Source: CBDBFG01 sp965204765
Lineage (GTDB): Bacteria; Pseudomonadota; Alphaproteobacteria; Caedimonadales; UBA9215
Direction: 5' to 3'
NCBI GenBank assembly: GCA_965204765.1
Contig: CBDBFG010000004.1
Coordinates: 372,001 to 436,000, forward strand
DNA length: 64,000 nt
The notes under the pieces were generated by a model that worked only from the letters and a program-made list of their open reading frames with translations, did not search any database and was not told the origin of the DNA. The translations under genes were made by a program, and so were the position numbers. Positions 52,977 through 61,799 of the stretch are shown in pieces (the first letter of the stretch is position 1; the number at the start of each line of letters is the position of its first letter).

Positions 52977-53672
52977 ATGAAAAAATTACTATTATGTGCG
53001 ACATTTTTTGCTGCATTCTTTAACAACATGGCGTTTTGTGATATAGATGTAGAAAATGATCCACGTATTAAGCGATTAATGGCTCAAAATACGCTTGCTT
53101 ATGACAAGATCAAGGTACTTGTTGCTGAATCACCCGAAGACGAAATGAATGAGCTATTGGATTGGCCTTATTTGTCAACATATGGTGGTGATTCACAATA
53201 TGCTCATTATGCTATACATGAAATTATGCAAGTTCCGACAGAGAAAAGAAGGCATATTATGGGTCTAGATGAATTAAACCATTGGTATCGTGATGAAGAT
53301 TGCTATCAGTGTCGAATGTTTGAGGTTTTGGCACCATTAGAATGTGAAGAGATGGACCGGATAGTTGCCATTCCTGACTTGTTTTTGTACAATGAACGCG
53401 TTGATAATAGATGTGATATTTTGCAATGTGTGATTGCGTTTTGTAGGGAGAATTCGTTTGAAGATTGTGTAGAGATGGTACGTGTTGCCAATTTAATGGC
53501 TCCACATTTAGTTGATATGCACGATGTCGGTTGTGAGGATTCTTGTTTTGTGCAAAAACCTTTTTCTGTAAGGAAAGTTAAATTTATGAAAGCAAAAAAT
53601 CTTGCTGATCTATATCACATGATCAGAAGTAATGGATTACAAGATAAATATGAATATTTTTGTCAGAAGTAA
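52977..53672 (+). CDS. Cysteine-rich secreted orphan protein
   Basis: 231 residues. A signal peptide (LLLCATFFAAFFNNMAFC) is cleaved near residue 21. The mature part is acidic, helical and contains about eight cysteines (DEDCYQCRMF, LECEEMDR, DILQCVIAFC, DVGCEDSCF), which may pair in the periplasm or outside. I recognise no family. GATGAAAGGAAAAG precedes the ATG, and a terminator follows, so it is a single-gene unit. Host-directed export is only an inference. Confidence 0.7.
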   Translation: MKKLLLCATFFAAFFNNMAFCDIDVENDPRIKRLMAQNTLAYDKIKVLVAESPEDEMNELLDWPYLSTYGGDSQYAHYAIHEIMQVPTEKRRHIMGLDELNHWYRDEDCYQCRMFEVLAPLECEEMDRIVAIPDLFLYNERVDNRCDILQCVIAFCRENSFEDCVEMVRVANLMAPHLVDMHDVGCEDSCFVQKPFSVRKVKFMKAKNLADLYHMIRSNGLQDKYEYFCQK

Positions 53673-53704
53673 TTAGTTATTGCTGCTTTATAAATTCTAG
53701 TATT

Positions 53705-53735
53705 AAAGGCCTTAGCTTATGCTTAAGGCCTTTTT
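53705..53735 (+). terminator. Rho-independent terminator after the cysteine-rich orphan
   Basis: AAAGGCCTTAG pairs with CTTAAGGCCTTT (one bulge) and runs into a T5 tract, 33 bp after the stop. Confidence 0.88.
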
Positions 53736-53822
53736 CTACTCTTCGATGCTGGTCATATTGTTGAATCATTGCTTCCGTATGAACCAGATTTTAATATAAT
53801 CGAATATCAATTGGTGTAAGCA

Positions 53823-53927
53823 TATAGAGGTTTCACTTTGTTTTCTACTTCATTTAATCGTCACTTATGTATTATATATACATCTCGCTCTTCAAAATTC
53901 GTATTAATTCAAAGTTAAACCACTATA
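53823..53927 (-). repeat. MITE-like terminal-inverted-repeat element, copy 4 (reverse)
   Basis: 105 bp in the same orientation as the copy at 14243. It starts TATAGAGGTTTCACTTTG and ends CAAAGTTAAACCACTATA. It sits in the intergenic space between the cysteine-rich orphan and murA. The remaining bases to 54059 show nothing recognisable. Confidence 0.9.
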
Positions 53928-54059
53928 ACAAGAACGATAAGCAAAAAAATAATTCAGTACTAGCGACTCATATAGAAACTATTTGTATAGCAATAATGTG
54001 AGGTGGCCAAAAAATTGTCAGCCATAGTTATTACCTATTACCAGATACTGGTGAGTATA

Positions 54060-55328
54060 CTATGCATTATTTCCAGATACTCTGTGAATTTGTGCGCCAC
54101 AGTTTGAAAGTTTCTTTTCTATACTTTCATATCCTCGATCAAGATGATATATACGATTAATGGTTGTTGCGCCTTGCGCCGCTAATGCTGCAAGAATAAG
54201 AGAAAAAGAAGCACGTAAATCGGTGGCCATCACTTCCGCGCTATTAAATTGTGGTATGCCGCGTACGTATGCAGTATTGCCTTGCAAAGAAATATTTGCT
54301 CCCATTCTTTTTAGCTCTGGTACATGCATAAACCTGTTTTCGAAAATATTTTCATTAATAGTTGATAAGCCATCAGACAAACACATTAGGGTCATAAACT
54401 GTGCTTGTAAATCGGTGGGGAACTTTGGGAATGGTGCGGTAGTAACATCGACAGGTTTGATTTTATTGGTTGCCGTGACAATTACACTATTGTGTTTTTC
54501 TTGTATATCGATTCCTGATTGTTTTAATGCATCGATAAAATTAGGTAATAGTCCAGCATTGGCTCCTTGTAATTCAATGCTTCCTTTGGTAATGGCGGCG
54601 GCTATCGCGTATGACCCTGCTTCTATTCGATCAGCGATTACGGTATGCTCTGCGCCATGTAGTTTTGCTACTCCGTGTATAGTAAGGGTGCTAGAGCCAA
54701 TGCCTTCTATCTTGGCACCCATGGATACAAGGAGATTAGCCAAGTCGGTAATTTCTGGCTCAACCGCAGCGTTAATTAATTTAGTAGTGCCTTTGGCTAA
54801 TGTTGCCGCCATTAGTATATTTTCAGTAGCGCCGACAGATATTTGCGGTAAAGTGATTTCATGACCATGTAAACCTTCTATGGGTGCTTTGGCGGTGATA
54901 TATCCTTTTTGTAACGATATTACGGCCCCCATTTTTTGCAAGCCCATTAGGTGCAAGTCAATTGGTCTAGTGCCTATGGCGCATCCTCCTGGTAAAGAAA
55001 CTTGCGCTTGTTTTTTGCGTGCCAATAACGGTCCTAATACCAGTACAGATGCACGCATTTTGCGCACTAAATCATAAGGTGCTATACAATTTTCTATATT
55101 ATTAGCAGATAATTTGATCGTATTATCAGAAAAGTTGGAGCGGACACCATGGTGATTTAATAGTTTTTCCAGACTCATTATATCGGATAGGCGTGGACAA
55201 TTATGTAAGACGATTTCCTGATCGGTAAGCAACGCAGAGATCATAAGCGGAAGGGCAGCATTTTTTGAACCGGAAATATTGATATTTCCTTGTAGTTTTA
55301 CCCCTCCCGAGATTATGATTTTGTCCAT
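54060..55328 (-). CDS. murA: UDP-N-acetylglucosamine 1-carboxyvinyltransferase
   Basis: 422 residues of the EPSP-synthase fold. The catalytic Cys is in SLPGGCAIGTRPIDLHL, NISGSKNAALPLM opens the protein, and the late RASFSLILAALAAQG is typical. It commits UDP-GlcNAc to peptidoglycan synthesis and is the fosfomycin target; the Cys is kept, so sensitivity would be expected by family rule. AGGAGC precedes the ATG. It is 9 bp after dcd on the same strand. Confidence 0.97.
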   Translation of the reverse strand: MDKIIISGGVKLQGNINISGSKNAALPLMISALLTDQEIVLHNCPRLSDIMSLEKLLNHHGVRSNFSDNTIKLSANNIENCIAPYDLVRKMRASVLVLGPLLARKKQAQVSLPGGCAIGTRPIDLHLMGLQKMGAVISLQKGYITAKAPIEGLHGHEITLPQISVGATENILMAATLAKGTTKLINAAVEPEITDLANLLVSMGAKIEGIGSSTLTIHGVAKLHGAEHTVIADRIEAGSYAIAAAITKGSIELQGANAGLLPNFIDALKQSGIDIQEKHNSVIVTATNKIKPVDVTTAPFPKFPTDLQAQFMTLMCLSDGLSTINENIFENRFMHVPELKRMGANISLQGNTAYVRGIPQFNSAEVMATDLRASFSLILAALAAQGATTINRIYHLDRGYESIEKKLSNCGAQIHRVSGNNA

Positions 55329-55337
55329 ATGTTGCTC

Positions 55338-55913
55338 CTAAACAATATATTTGTTAACTATTCTTGGCAAGGTTACACCAGTCTGTCCTTGATATTTGCC
55401 ATCTCTATCCGCGTATGATACATCACATACACTTTCGCCTCTGAAAAACAAGAACTGGCAAGCACCTTCGTTGGCATAGATTTTTGCAGGTAGGGGGGTA
55501 GTATTGGAAAATTCAAGAGTGACATGTCCTTCCCATTCTGGTTCTAACGGTGTTACATTGACTATGATACCGCACCTGGCATAGGTAGATTTGCCTAAAC
55601 AAATTACTAATATATCTTTGGGTATCTTAAAGTATTCAACTGTTCTTGCCAGGGCAAAGCTATTGGGTGGAATAATGCAAACATCTTTTTCTTGTTTGAC
55701 AAAACTCGAGCTACAAAACTGCTTAGGATCAATAACTGTGCTGTTCATATTAGTAAATACTTTGAATTCATTTGCTACTCTAGCATCATAACCATAGGAT
55801 GATAAGCCATAGGAAATTATTCCTCTGCTGGTTTGACCCTCCTCAAATGGAGAGATCATCGGGTTGCTTCCTGTGCATAATTTTTTGATAGTTTTATCTG
55901 GTATAATGGACAT
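55338..55913 (-). CDS. dcd: dCTP deaminase
   Basis: 191 residues. GLSSYGYDARVANEF and PPNSFALARTVEYFKIPKD are hallmark segments, with the catalytic Glu in PLEPEWEGHVTLEFSNTTPLP. It deaminates dCTP to dUTP, feeding dTMP synthesis. The length matches the homotrimeric proteobacterial enzyme. It precedes murA with a 9-bp gap, so they are probably co-transcribed. Confidence 0.96.
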   Translation of the reverse strand: MSIIPDKTIKKLCTGSNPMISPFEEGQTSRGIISYGLSSYGYDARVANEFKVFTNMNSTVIDPKQFCSSSFVKQEKDVCIIPPNSFALARTVEYFKIPKDILVICLGKSTYARCGIIVNVTPLEPEWEGHVTLEFSNTTPLPAKIYANEGACQFLFFRGESVCDVSYADRDGKYQGQTGVTLPRIVNKYIV

Positions 55914-55940
55914 TTATTCCTCACTGTGATGTGTATTTAC

Positions 55941-56423
55941 TTACTGTTTTTTATTTTCTGCTTTTTTTCTTACTCTGCGTTTTTTCTTTTTAGATAATTT
56001 TGCCCAAAAATCGATAGACGGCATATGTAAAGATATGGCAGTAATCAGTGCAAGGCAAGTTGCTAGTATATAGTATGAAAATCCAACTCCCATACCTACG
56101 GCGGCCGCAACCCATAATGATGCCGCAGTGGTTAATCCTGATAGCCCTTTTTCCCCTCGTACAAAAAGTCCTGATCCAAGGAAGCCAATTCCTAATACAA
56201 TTTGTGCTGCTATACGCGAATTGTCAGCAAAATCAGGCATCGGAGAAAAAATAGAAAACGCTGCAGATCCCATAGAAATATAGCCAAACGTTCTAATGCC
56301 GGCTTCTTTACCAGCAATTTCTCGTTCCCAGCCTATAACGGCTCCTAACATGAATGCAAAGAATACCCTAAGCACATCATGTATCTCTTTTTGCCAATTA
56401 TGTGTGTCTGCTATGATGTCCAT
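55941..56423 (-). CDS. MgtC/SapB-family membrane protein
   Basis: 160 residues, about four helices. The family signature is MLGAVIGWEREIAGKEAGIRTFG, followed by GIGFLGSGLFVRGEKGLSGLTTAASLWVAAAVGMG. The C-terminus is short and very basic (KKKKRRVRKKAENKKQ) instead of the regulatory ACT-like domain of Salmonella MgtC. Members assist survival in magnesium-poor or phagosomal conditions by modulating F-ATPase or membrane potential. It is upstream of dcd-murA with a 27-bp gap, so these three form a likely operon. Confidence 0.9.
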   Translation of the reverse strand: MDIIADTHNWQKEIHDVLRVFFAFMLGAVIGWEREIAGKEAGIRTFGYISMGSAAFSIFSPMPDFADNSRIAAQIVLGIGFLGSGLFVRGEKGLSGLTTAASLWVAAAVGMGVGFSYYILATCLALITAISLHMPSIDFWAKLSKKKKRRVRKKAENKKQ

Positions 56424-56705
56424 TGCTGCCAGATTTTTCTATAACCATATAATGCACTATTGCCTACATTTTGTAAACATTACTATTGTCAATATTATGA
56501 GGGATTGTTTTATCATTTACATAGTATTATGCCCTAGTTGAGATAATGTGAATAATGTTATTCTATATTAGAATATTTGGCGATTTGCTCGCGGGTTTAC
56601 GATTTTATTCGTTTGGGTACAGGGAAATTAAACGTTATTTTTTAATATTGTACTTATAATTAAGCCAGCATTGATTGTATCTCAAAGTGTTGCAGAGGTG
56701 CGATA

Positions 56706-56725
56706 CCACGGGTTTATACCCGCGG
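56706..56725. other. GC-rich hairpin
   Basis: CCACGGGT and ACCCGCGG pair around a TTAT loop (one A-C mismatch). It is strikingly GC-rich for this region and lies 24 bp after the small minus-strand ORF at 56750. There is no T-run. Hairpins with a GGGTATAAACCC core occur at the ends of some transposons, but I cannot assign it. Confidence 0.5.
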
Positions 56726-56749
56726 TCATGTTATAAAAATCGGCTGATA

Positions 56750-56911
56750 TTAATTATAGATTTTGTGGTTGATCTTTTTCAAAAAACTGATATCGAAACC
56801 AGACAAGGTTGCAATTTTGCCTATTTTAATACCGTCATTAAACATTCTTTGCACGCCTAAGATGCGTTCTTCATAGGTACATTCGGTGGGCTTATTACGA
56901 TTTGGTTCCAT
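56750..56911 (-). CDS. Small ORF with a possible helix-turn-helix
   Basis: 53 residues, too short for the usual length cutoff. ATG 56911 is preceded by CGGAG at a good distance. The segment EERILGVQRMFNDGIKIGKI followed by ATLSGFDISFLKKI resembles a helix-turn-helix such as those at the start of transposases or small regulators. It stands alone in a 715-bp gap between mgtC and hsp20. It might be a fragment of a larger gene. The family is not recognised. The rest of the gap (56424-56700 and 56912-57137) shows no gene. Confidence 0.45.
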   Translation of the reverse strand: MEPNRNKPTECTYEERILGVQRMFNDGIKIGKIATLSGFDISFLKKINHKIYN

Positions 56912-57137
56912 TATTTACTCCGCGTGTTACATGGTCAGAGTAACAATAACAAAATAATAAAATATAAAGCTTAACTTAATATTTTATTACCATTGAGGAC
57001 GTAACTTTTGACAGATAAGGCGATAATTTGGTACGATGATCACGTGATGCCATAATGGGTCACAAGGTATTAGCGCTCATACGAGGCTATAACTGAAATC
57101 TTTAACAATGCTCAATTGAGGTTGAGAAAGGAGAATC

Positions 57138-57593
57138 ATGATGACTAAATTTAATTTACAACCGTTATATCGTTCTACATTTGGTGAGATCTTCGACATG
57201 TTCGAGGACTTTGCGTTATCGAAACAAGAAAGCTCGGTACCTTATGATGTCAAGCGACTGGGTGAGAATGACTATGTTATATCCATAGTAGTGGCGGGCT
57301 TCAAGGACCAGGATATAGAAATCATTAGACATAAAGATAATCTTGCAATATCTGGTACAAAACCTGCGGAAAAACCAGGTAAATGTGACGAATATTTGTA
57401 CAAAGGAATTACAGAGAAATCCTTTAATCTAAATTTTAGATTATCAGATAATGTGACTGTAAAGGATATAAACTTGGAAGATGGTATTTTGACTTTAGCG
57501 GTGCACAAAGATGTACCAGAAGAACATAAGCCGCAAAAGTTAAAGATAAATAGTTCCCCAAAGGAACATTTGTGCAATATAGCCAAAGCATAA
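57138..57593 (+). CDS. Small heat-shock protein, Hsp20/alpha-crystallin family
   Basis: 151 residues. The alpha-crystallin domain spans about 35-135: VPYDVKRLGENDYVISIVVAG, then EIIRHKDNLAISGTKP and the closing LEDGILTLAVHKDVPE. The C-terminal LKINSS gives the IxI-like dimer-docking segment. It holds unfolding proteins in a refoldable state. AAAGGAGAATC precedes the ATG. A terminator follows, so it is a single-gene unit. No clear heat-shock promoter was recognised. Confidence 0.93.
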   Translation: MMTKFNLQPLYRSTFGEIFDMFEDFALSKQESSVPYDVKRLGENDYVISIVVAGFKDQDIEIIRHKDNLAISGTKPAEKPGKCDEYLYKGITEKSFNLNFRLSDNVTVKDINLEDGILTLAVHKDVPEEHKPQKLKINSSPKEHLCNIAKA

Positions 57594-57602
57594 TGATATG
57601 AC

Positions 57603-57625
57603 CCCGCTATAAGCGGGTTTTTTTT
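57603..57625 (+). terminator. Rho-independent terminator after hsp20
   Basis: CCCGC and GCGGG close a short loop (TATAA) and are followed by eight T, starting 10 bp after the hsp20 stop. Confidence 0.93.
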
Positions 57626-57858
57626 ATATTTTATAATAATAATTTTTTATAGTAAATATGGCGATTGATAGAATTATTTGATAGTTGTTGAATCCTAATC
57701 GCTGATTGCAATACCGTTTTATCGCATATACAATTGTGGTTAACTTTTAGATAAAATAGATTGGTATAATTGCTAGCAAATAATGTGACTATGATTTATA
57801 ATCGCTATACGAATAAAGAAAAATTGGATTGTAAATTATATGAATATGGGGGGGTAAA

Positions 57859-58305
57859 ATGAGTAGGGTAATTAGCGCAATAAGTTTGGTATTACTGATG
57901 TTGCTTAACATTGAAGTAAATGCCACGCAAGAAGAATGGAAAATTGCGAAGGAAATTTTTAAAAAGTTAGGTTTTAAGGAAAAGGCCAAAGCGCTTGCTT
58001 TGGCGGCCAGAGGTAAGGGTGTGCCTAGTTTGATATTACATTGCAAAAAAAGTGGTAACACATATGTAATGGCAGATGGGGAAAAAAAGAGATTTAAAAT
58101 CAATTTGTATTTTAACAAGGATTCTAAACAGGTTGAATTTGCACGAAAAGGTGTTGGACGTCCACCCCAAAAAGCAGAAAAAGAGTGTAAAACAGCTGGG
58201 GGTCGTTTAGTTGTCAGCGCAAAACACGCTAAAACTATCACAAATTTATCAGAACAAGCAAAAAAGTCGATTAAGATGGCAGATTTGGGGAAATATATAG
58301 AATAG
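57859..58305 (+). CDS. Small basic exported orphan protein
   Basis: 148 residues with a signal peptide (ISLVLLMLLNIEVNA, cleavage near 22). The mature part is strongly basic (KEIFKKLGFKEKAKALALAARG, KKSIKMADLGKYIE) and contains the segment KGVGRPPQKAEK, which recalls the GRP core of an AT-hook. Two or three cysteines are present. GGGGGGG-rich sequence precedes the ATG. No family is recognised. Nucleic-acid binding after export would fit the charge but is speculation. Confidence 0.6.
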   Translation: MSRVISAISLVLLMLLNIEVNATQEEWKIAKEIFKKLGFKEKAKALALAARGKGVPSLILHCKKSGNTYVMADGEKKRFKINLYFNKDSKQVEFARKGVGRPPQKAEKECKTAGGRLVVSAKHAKTITNLSEQAKKSIKMADLGKYIE

Positions 58306-59152
58306 GAACAAATCTTTATCTCTTCTAAAATCTTTGTGGTTATTATATGTCGTGACAACAGCTGTGCTAGGTGATGTTGATAAAATCTCACATAGGAAAG
58401 GCTTAGTTATTTCTAAGCAGCAGTAGCGGTCAGTGCATCATGGTAATGATGATGACTAGTCTGAGCTTTGATCAAATAACTATTGTCATTCCTGTTGTTG
58501 TTAAAATAGCTGTAGTCATGTTGTGTCAATGACAATTATCATTGGTAATTTGGGCGGGTATTGAGTCAGAAAATCTGGATAGAGATCGACATTTGGAGTC
58601 AGTATGTAGCAGCATAACCATAGCAAGGGGTGATTTGTGCAGAGATAGTATTGCGTGAGGACAAATATGCTTTGTGACTCGCTTCTGTAGTAATTTGTGA
58701 TAGCAGGGCATAGGAGAGAGAGTCTCATTATTGTTATGCGATACTTCAAGAGGGATAATTGTGGATGATATACCAAGTAGGGGTATGTTATGATTAGGGG
58801 GTATTAGAAGAATATGTTGTGCGATCTTCTTCAATCCTCCGTAATAATTTAGTATCTCTAGTGCAAAACATGTGTTTACAAACTGAATAAAAATTCTAGC
58901 GATCAGAGACAAATGAATAGAGATTAGCAGTGGCCATCGTTACAAATTATTGCCTAAAAGAAATATTTATTTTGTTCCGATATATGGTTGCGATACTGAA
59001 TGTATGTAGCTGATTAGTACATACAGATATAAAGTCAGCATATCGCTTGTTATCAAGGATTGTTGCATGTTATATTCTAATATAATCTCTTAATTAATTA
59101 TATTGATGCTGATAATAATCTTATTATGCGCATTGCGCTAACCATTTTTTTC
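58306..59152. other. Long intergenic stretch, no supported gene
   Basis: About 850 bp. A 128-codon open frame runs on the minus strand (58526-58912) but has no ribosome site, no motif and an unconvincing amino-acid pattern, so I do not call it. The rest is AT-rich, with frequent stops in all frames. It may be a decayed orphan gene. Confidence 0.4.
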
Positions 59153-59183
59153 TTGACAAATTTTATTAAAAATTATACATAAT
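59153..59183 (+). promoter_or_regulatory. Predicted promoter of the exported receiver-domain gene
   Basis: A perfect TTGACA (59153-59158) is followed by TACATA at 17 bp or CATAAT at 19 bp. It lies 27 bp before the ATG of the next gene. Confidence 0.5.
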
Positions 59184-59209
59184 GTCACTAATTAATGTAG
59201 TGAATACCG

Positions 59210-60127
59210 ATGTACCAATTGATCGTTAGAGCTTTATGTTTATTGACAACAGCATTTTGTGCTAATACTTATAGCGCTGGTTTTGATTTAGCAGAGCCTT
59301 GTGTAGAGCGCAAAAGTCGTGGTGTGGTAATTATTTTTGATGATGAATACTCTAGTCGTGCGTTGGGCGAAAGATGTAGCAAAGTTGCAGCACAAAAGTT
59401 AGGATATGGTGATCTTGAATATATTTTGTGCCAAACTTTGGCAGAGGCGAAAGCTGCAACATTATGTGGCAAACATATTTATGCGGTTTTGACCGATAAT
59501 TCTGCGCCTGATTTTAATGCAGGAATGGAATTTTTGGAATATTTACAGCAAAATTTCCCTGATGTTGCACGTGTGATGATCAGTTCAGACACTAATAAGC
59601 TTAGCGCCGAAGGGCAAACTTGTAAGCAACGCGCTGAAAGTCTAGGTGGTCAATTTATTGTTAAACCAATTAATTTTAGAAAGATAAAGCCATTTTGGTC
59701 AGATGTCTTATGGTTGCGCTACCCTTATGCTGAACTAGATGTAGTGTTTGATACTGCAGATTCTAATAGTGATTCGTCTAATGTGAATGTTAGTCCTTTT
59801 CAGATTAGGACAGCAGTCTCCTTAGAGCGGGATGTTGATGGCGATAGTAGTGTGAGGCGATTATTTAATGATTCACCTGTAAGTAGTGTCGCTGACACCG
59901 TAAGCCCTACTGGTGAAGATCAATTTTATAATAGTACAACGGTTAGTTTGACTAGTATGTTTGACAATACAAGCGGTGATAGTGGCGAAGATGAAGAAGA
60001 TGATCAATATGTTGAGCGTGATAGTGGCTTGTTATTGCCATATATGCCTGCTACTCGTGTGTTAGATCCGGTTCTACATCCTGATGTTGTCGCACAAGTT
60101 GTTGGTTATGATGCCGACCATGAATAA
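59210..60127 (+). CDS. Exported protein with a response-regulator receiver domain
   Basis: 305 residues. A signal peptide (LIVRALCLLTTAFCANTYSA) precedes a receiver-like domain at about 37-165. The phosphorylation set is complete: FDDE (Asp44-Asp45), LTDN with the acceptor Asp96, MISSD (Ser125/126) and VKP (Lys152). Receiver domains are normally cytoplasmic, so a signal peptide in front of one is odd. The C-terminal ~130 residues are Ser/Asp/Glu-rich (TSGDSGEDEEDDQYVERDSG is typical) and have no output domain. The last ~30 codons are duplicated in inverted orientation at 61634-61799. The signal receiver, if any, is unknown. Confidence 0.75.
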   Translation: MYQLIVRALCLLTTAFCANTYSAGFDLAEPCVERKSRGVVIIFDDEYSSRALGERCSKVAAQKLGYGDLEYILCQTLAEAKAATLCGKHIYAVLTDNSAPDFNAGMEFLEYLQQNFPDVARVMISSDTNKLSAEGQTCKQRAESLGGQFIVKPINFRKIKPFWSDVLWLRYPYAELDVVFDTADSNSDSSNVNVSPFQIRTAVSLERDVDGDSSVRRLFNDSPVSSVADTVSPTGEDQFYNSTTVSLTSMFDNTSGDSGEDEEDDQYVERDSGLLLPYMPATRVLDPVLHPDVVAQVVGYDADHE

Positions 60128-60203
60128 TAAAGTAGCTCTATTTACTTTTATTAATGGTTAGCGTGGGTGATTAGCATATTCTACTAATTCATAATAAATA
60201 TTT
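60038..60203 (+). repeat. 166-bp inverted repeat, left copy
   Basis: Matches 61634-61799 in reverse complement over the full 166 bases with one difference seen (GGTT versus GGCT). It holds the last 30 codons of the receiver-domain gene, its stop and ~75 bp downstream. The two arms bracket a 1430-bp segment with one gene. Confidence 0.95.
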
Positions 60204-60275
60204 CACATTATAATTATATTTGTATATCCTCCATGTTTCCAGTATGCTCCTCGTATTATTAAATGGGGATATAAA

Positions 60276-61634
60276 TTGGGTTTGCGCACCGTAGACATAT
60301 TTCAACCAACAGAAGCTCAAGTAAGACACATCATAAATCCTGTATATAGTGATTCTGTAGACTATACAACTGCTAAATATGGCAATTCTCAATCAGTATT
60401 AATCGTCGATGATATACCGTTTGCAAGTTATTGGCAAAATAGAAGTCAAAAGACGTTTATATTTCATCCTATGCTTTATGGTAGACATATATTTAATTTG
60501 AAAAATACTTCAGTAGAAAAAATAGCACATGTAACAAGAAAGTTAGGTGTCGCATTGCCTAATGGAGGAATAGCATTTTATTACCCTAACTTGTATCAAC
60601 TGAATAGAATGATGGGTGCTGAATACCAATATTCATGTATAAGCCAAAGTGAAATATTAGCAGGGTATTTGCGACAATATATGATCTCTGATTCTACTAA
60701 GATGCTAGAACTAGTGGAGAAAATCAAACAAGGCCTTCTTTTCCCTTATTCTGATGGCGGTGTTAATTTAGCAAATGTTGCTTTGTTAGAAATGCCTATG
60801 TTTCACTCAACTCCCGAGATTATTTTAAATGGTTGGTTGCATGCACTGTTACATCTTGTTGATTATACATTATTACAATGCGATCCTGCTCTTGCATTGC
60901 TAATAGAAAAAAATTTACAATTTTTTGCAGACAACTATGAAATATGGTGGGATGCTAAACTAAATATTAGCCGTTATTCAGATAGTTGTTCACACAGAAT
61001 AGTTATTACTCCCACAAATAAAGAACAAAAATTTAAAATAATTTGTAAAAGCCTAGTACCCGAATTAAATGATTATGAGTTTGATCCTGTCGTAGATTTG
61101 GAGAACACAAATTGTTCTTATGATAACAAGATAGTAAACATTAACCCCAATGGAAAGATTACTATGAATATTACCTGTTCGGGATTATTTGATACTTCCA
61201 TAGTATCAAGATCACCATTTACTGTAAAAATAAAAAGTGAAGAGTATTCTCCAATGCGCTCTAGCCCTGCTGTGTCTGATACAATACATGAGCTTATTGC
61301 TAAAAGTAAATCGCAACAGTTTGAAGTTGAGATGAAATTAGAAGAAGGAAAGTTGTTTATGGGTTATCCAACTAATTTTGCAAAAGATAACAAAAAAAAT
61401 TATTACCATATTCAACATATAGTAGCTTTGCTTTATTTGGCAAATACATTCCATTTTGATAATTGTTTGATAAAAAAAAGAATAATTGAAATAGGTTTGC
61501 ACTGGTGGCATAAGACAAAGCTTTTTAAATATATGAGTTATACGTTTGAAGATCCTCAAGTGGTATTAGATGATATCAATATGGGAAAGCTATTTACGCA
61601 AATAACATCAATAGAGGAATTAGGATTACTATAA
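60276..61634 (+). CDS. Glucuronyl C5-epimerase-like protein
   Basis: 452 residues from a TTG; the frame is open upstream to 60198 without an ATG, so the start is uncertain. No signal peptide is seen. Residues about 80-260 resemble the C5-epimerase C-terminal domain: LPNGGIAFYYPN, then GVNLANVALLEMPMFHSTPEI and ILNGWLHALLHLVDYTL, ending with SRYSDSCSHR. A beta-rich middle (about 265-350) and a C-terminal helical part follow. The family epimerises glucuronic to iduronic acid in heparan-type chains; in bacteria it appears in polysaccharide loci. The stop codon is the first base of the right inverted repeat. A related partial gene is at 63461. Confidence 0.6.
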   Translation: MGLRTVDIFQPTEAQVRHIINPVYSDSVDYTTAKYGNSQSVLIVDDIPFASYWQNRSQKTFIFHPMLYGRHIFNLKNTSVEKIAHVTRKLGVALPNGGIAFYYPNLYQLNRMMGAEYQYSCISQSEILAGYLRQYMISDSTKMLELVEKIKQGLLFPYSDGGVNLANVALLEMPMFHSTPEIILNGWLHALLHLVDYTLLQCDPALALLIEKNLQFFADNYEIWWDAKLNISRYSDSCSHRIVITPTNKEQKFKIICKSLVPELNDYEFDPVVDLENTNCSYDNKIVNINPNGKITMNITCSGLFDTSIVSRSPFTVKIKSEEYSPMRSSPAVSDTIHELIAKSKSQQFEVEMKLEEGKLFMGYPTNFAKDNKKNYYHIQHIVALLYLANTFHFDNCLIKKRIIEIGLHWWHKTKLFKYMSYTFEDPQVVLDDINMGKLFTQITSIEELGLL

Positions 61635-61799
61635 AATATTTATTATGAATTAGTAGAATATGCTAATCACCCACGCTAACCATTAATAAAAGTAAATAGA
61701 GCTACTTTATTATTCATGGTCGGCATCATAACCAACAACTTGTGCGACAACATCAGGATGTAGAGCCGGATCTAACACACGAGTAGCAGGCATATATGG
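61634..61799 (-). repeat. 166-bp inverted repeat, right copy
   Basis: Reverse complement of 60038-60203. Read on the minus strand it gives the C-terminal 30 codons of the receiver protein (PYMPATRVLDP...GYDADHE, stop). Upstream on that strand the coding sequence does not continue as the receiver protein; it runs into the IS end. Confidence 0.95.

Noticed and set aside
58526..58912. A 128-codon minus-strand ORF
   Set aside because: No ribosome site, no motif, an unlike amino-acid pattern, and it overlaps another open frame; likely chance.
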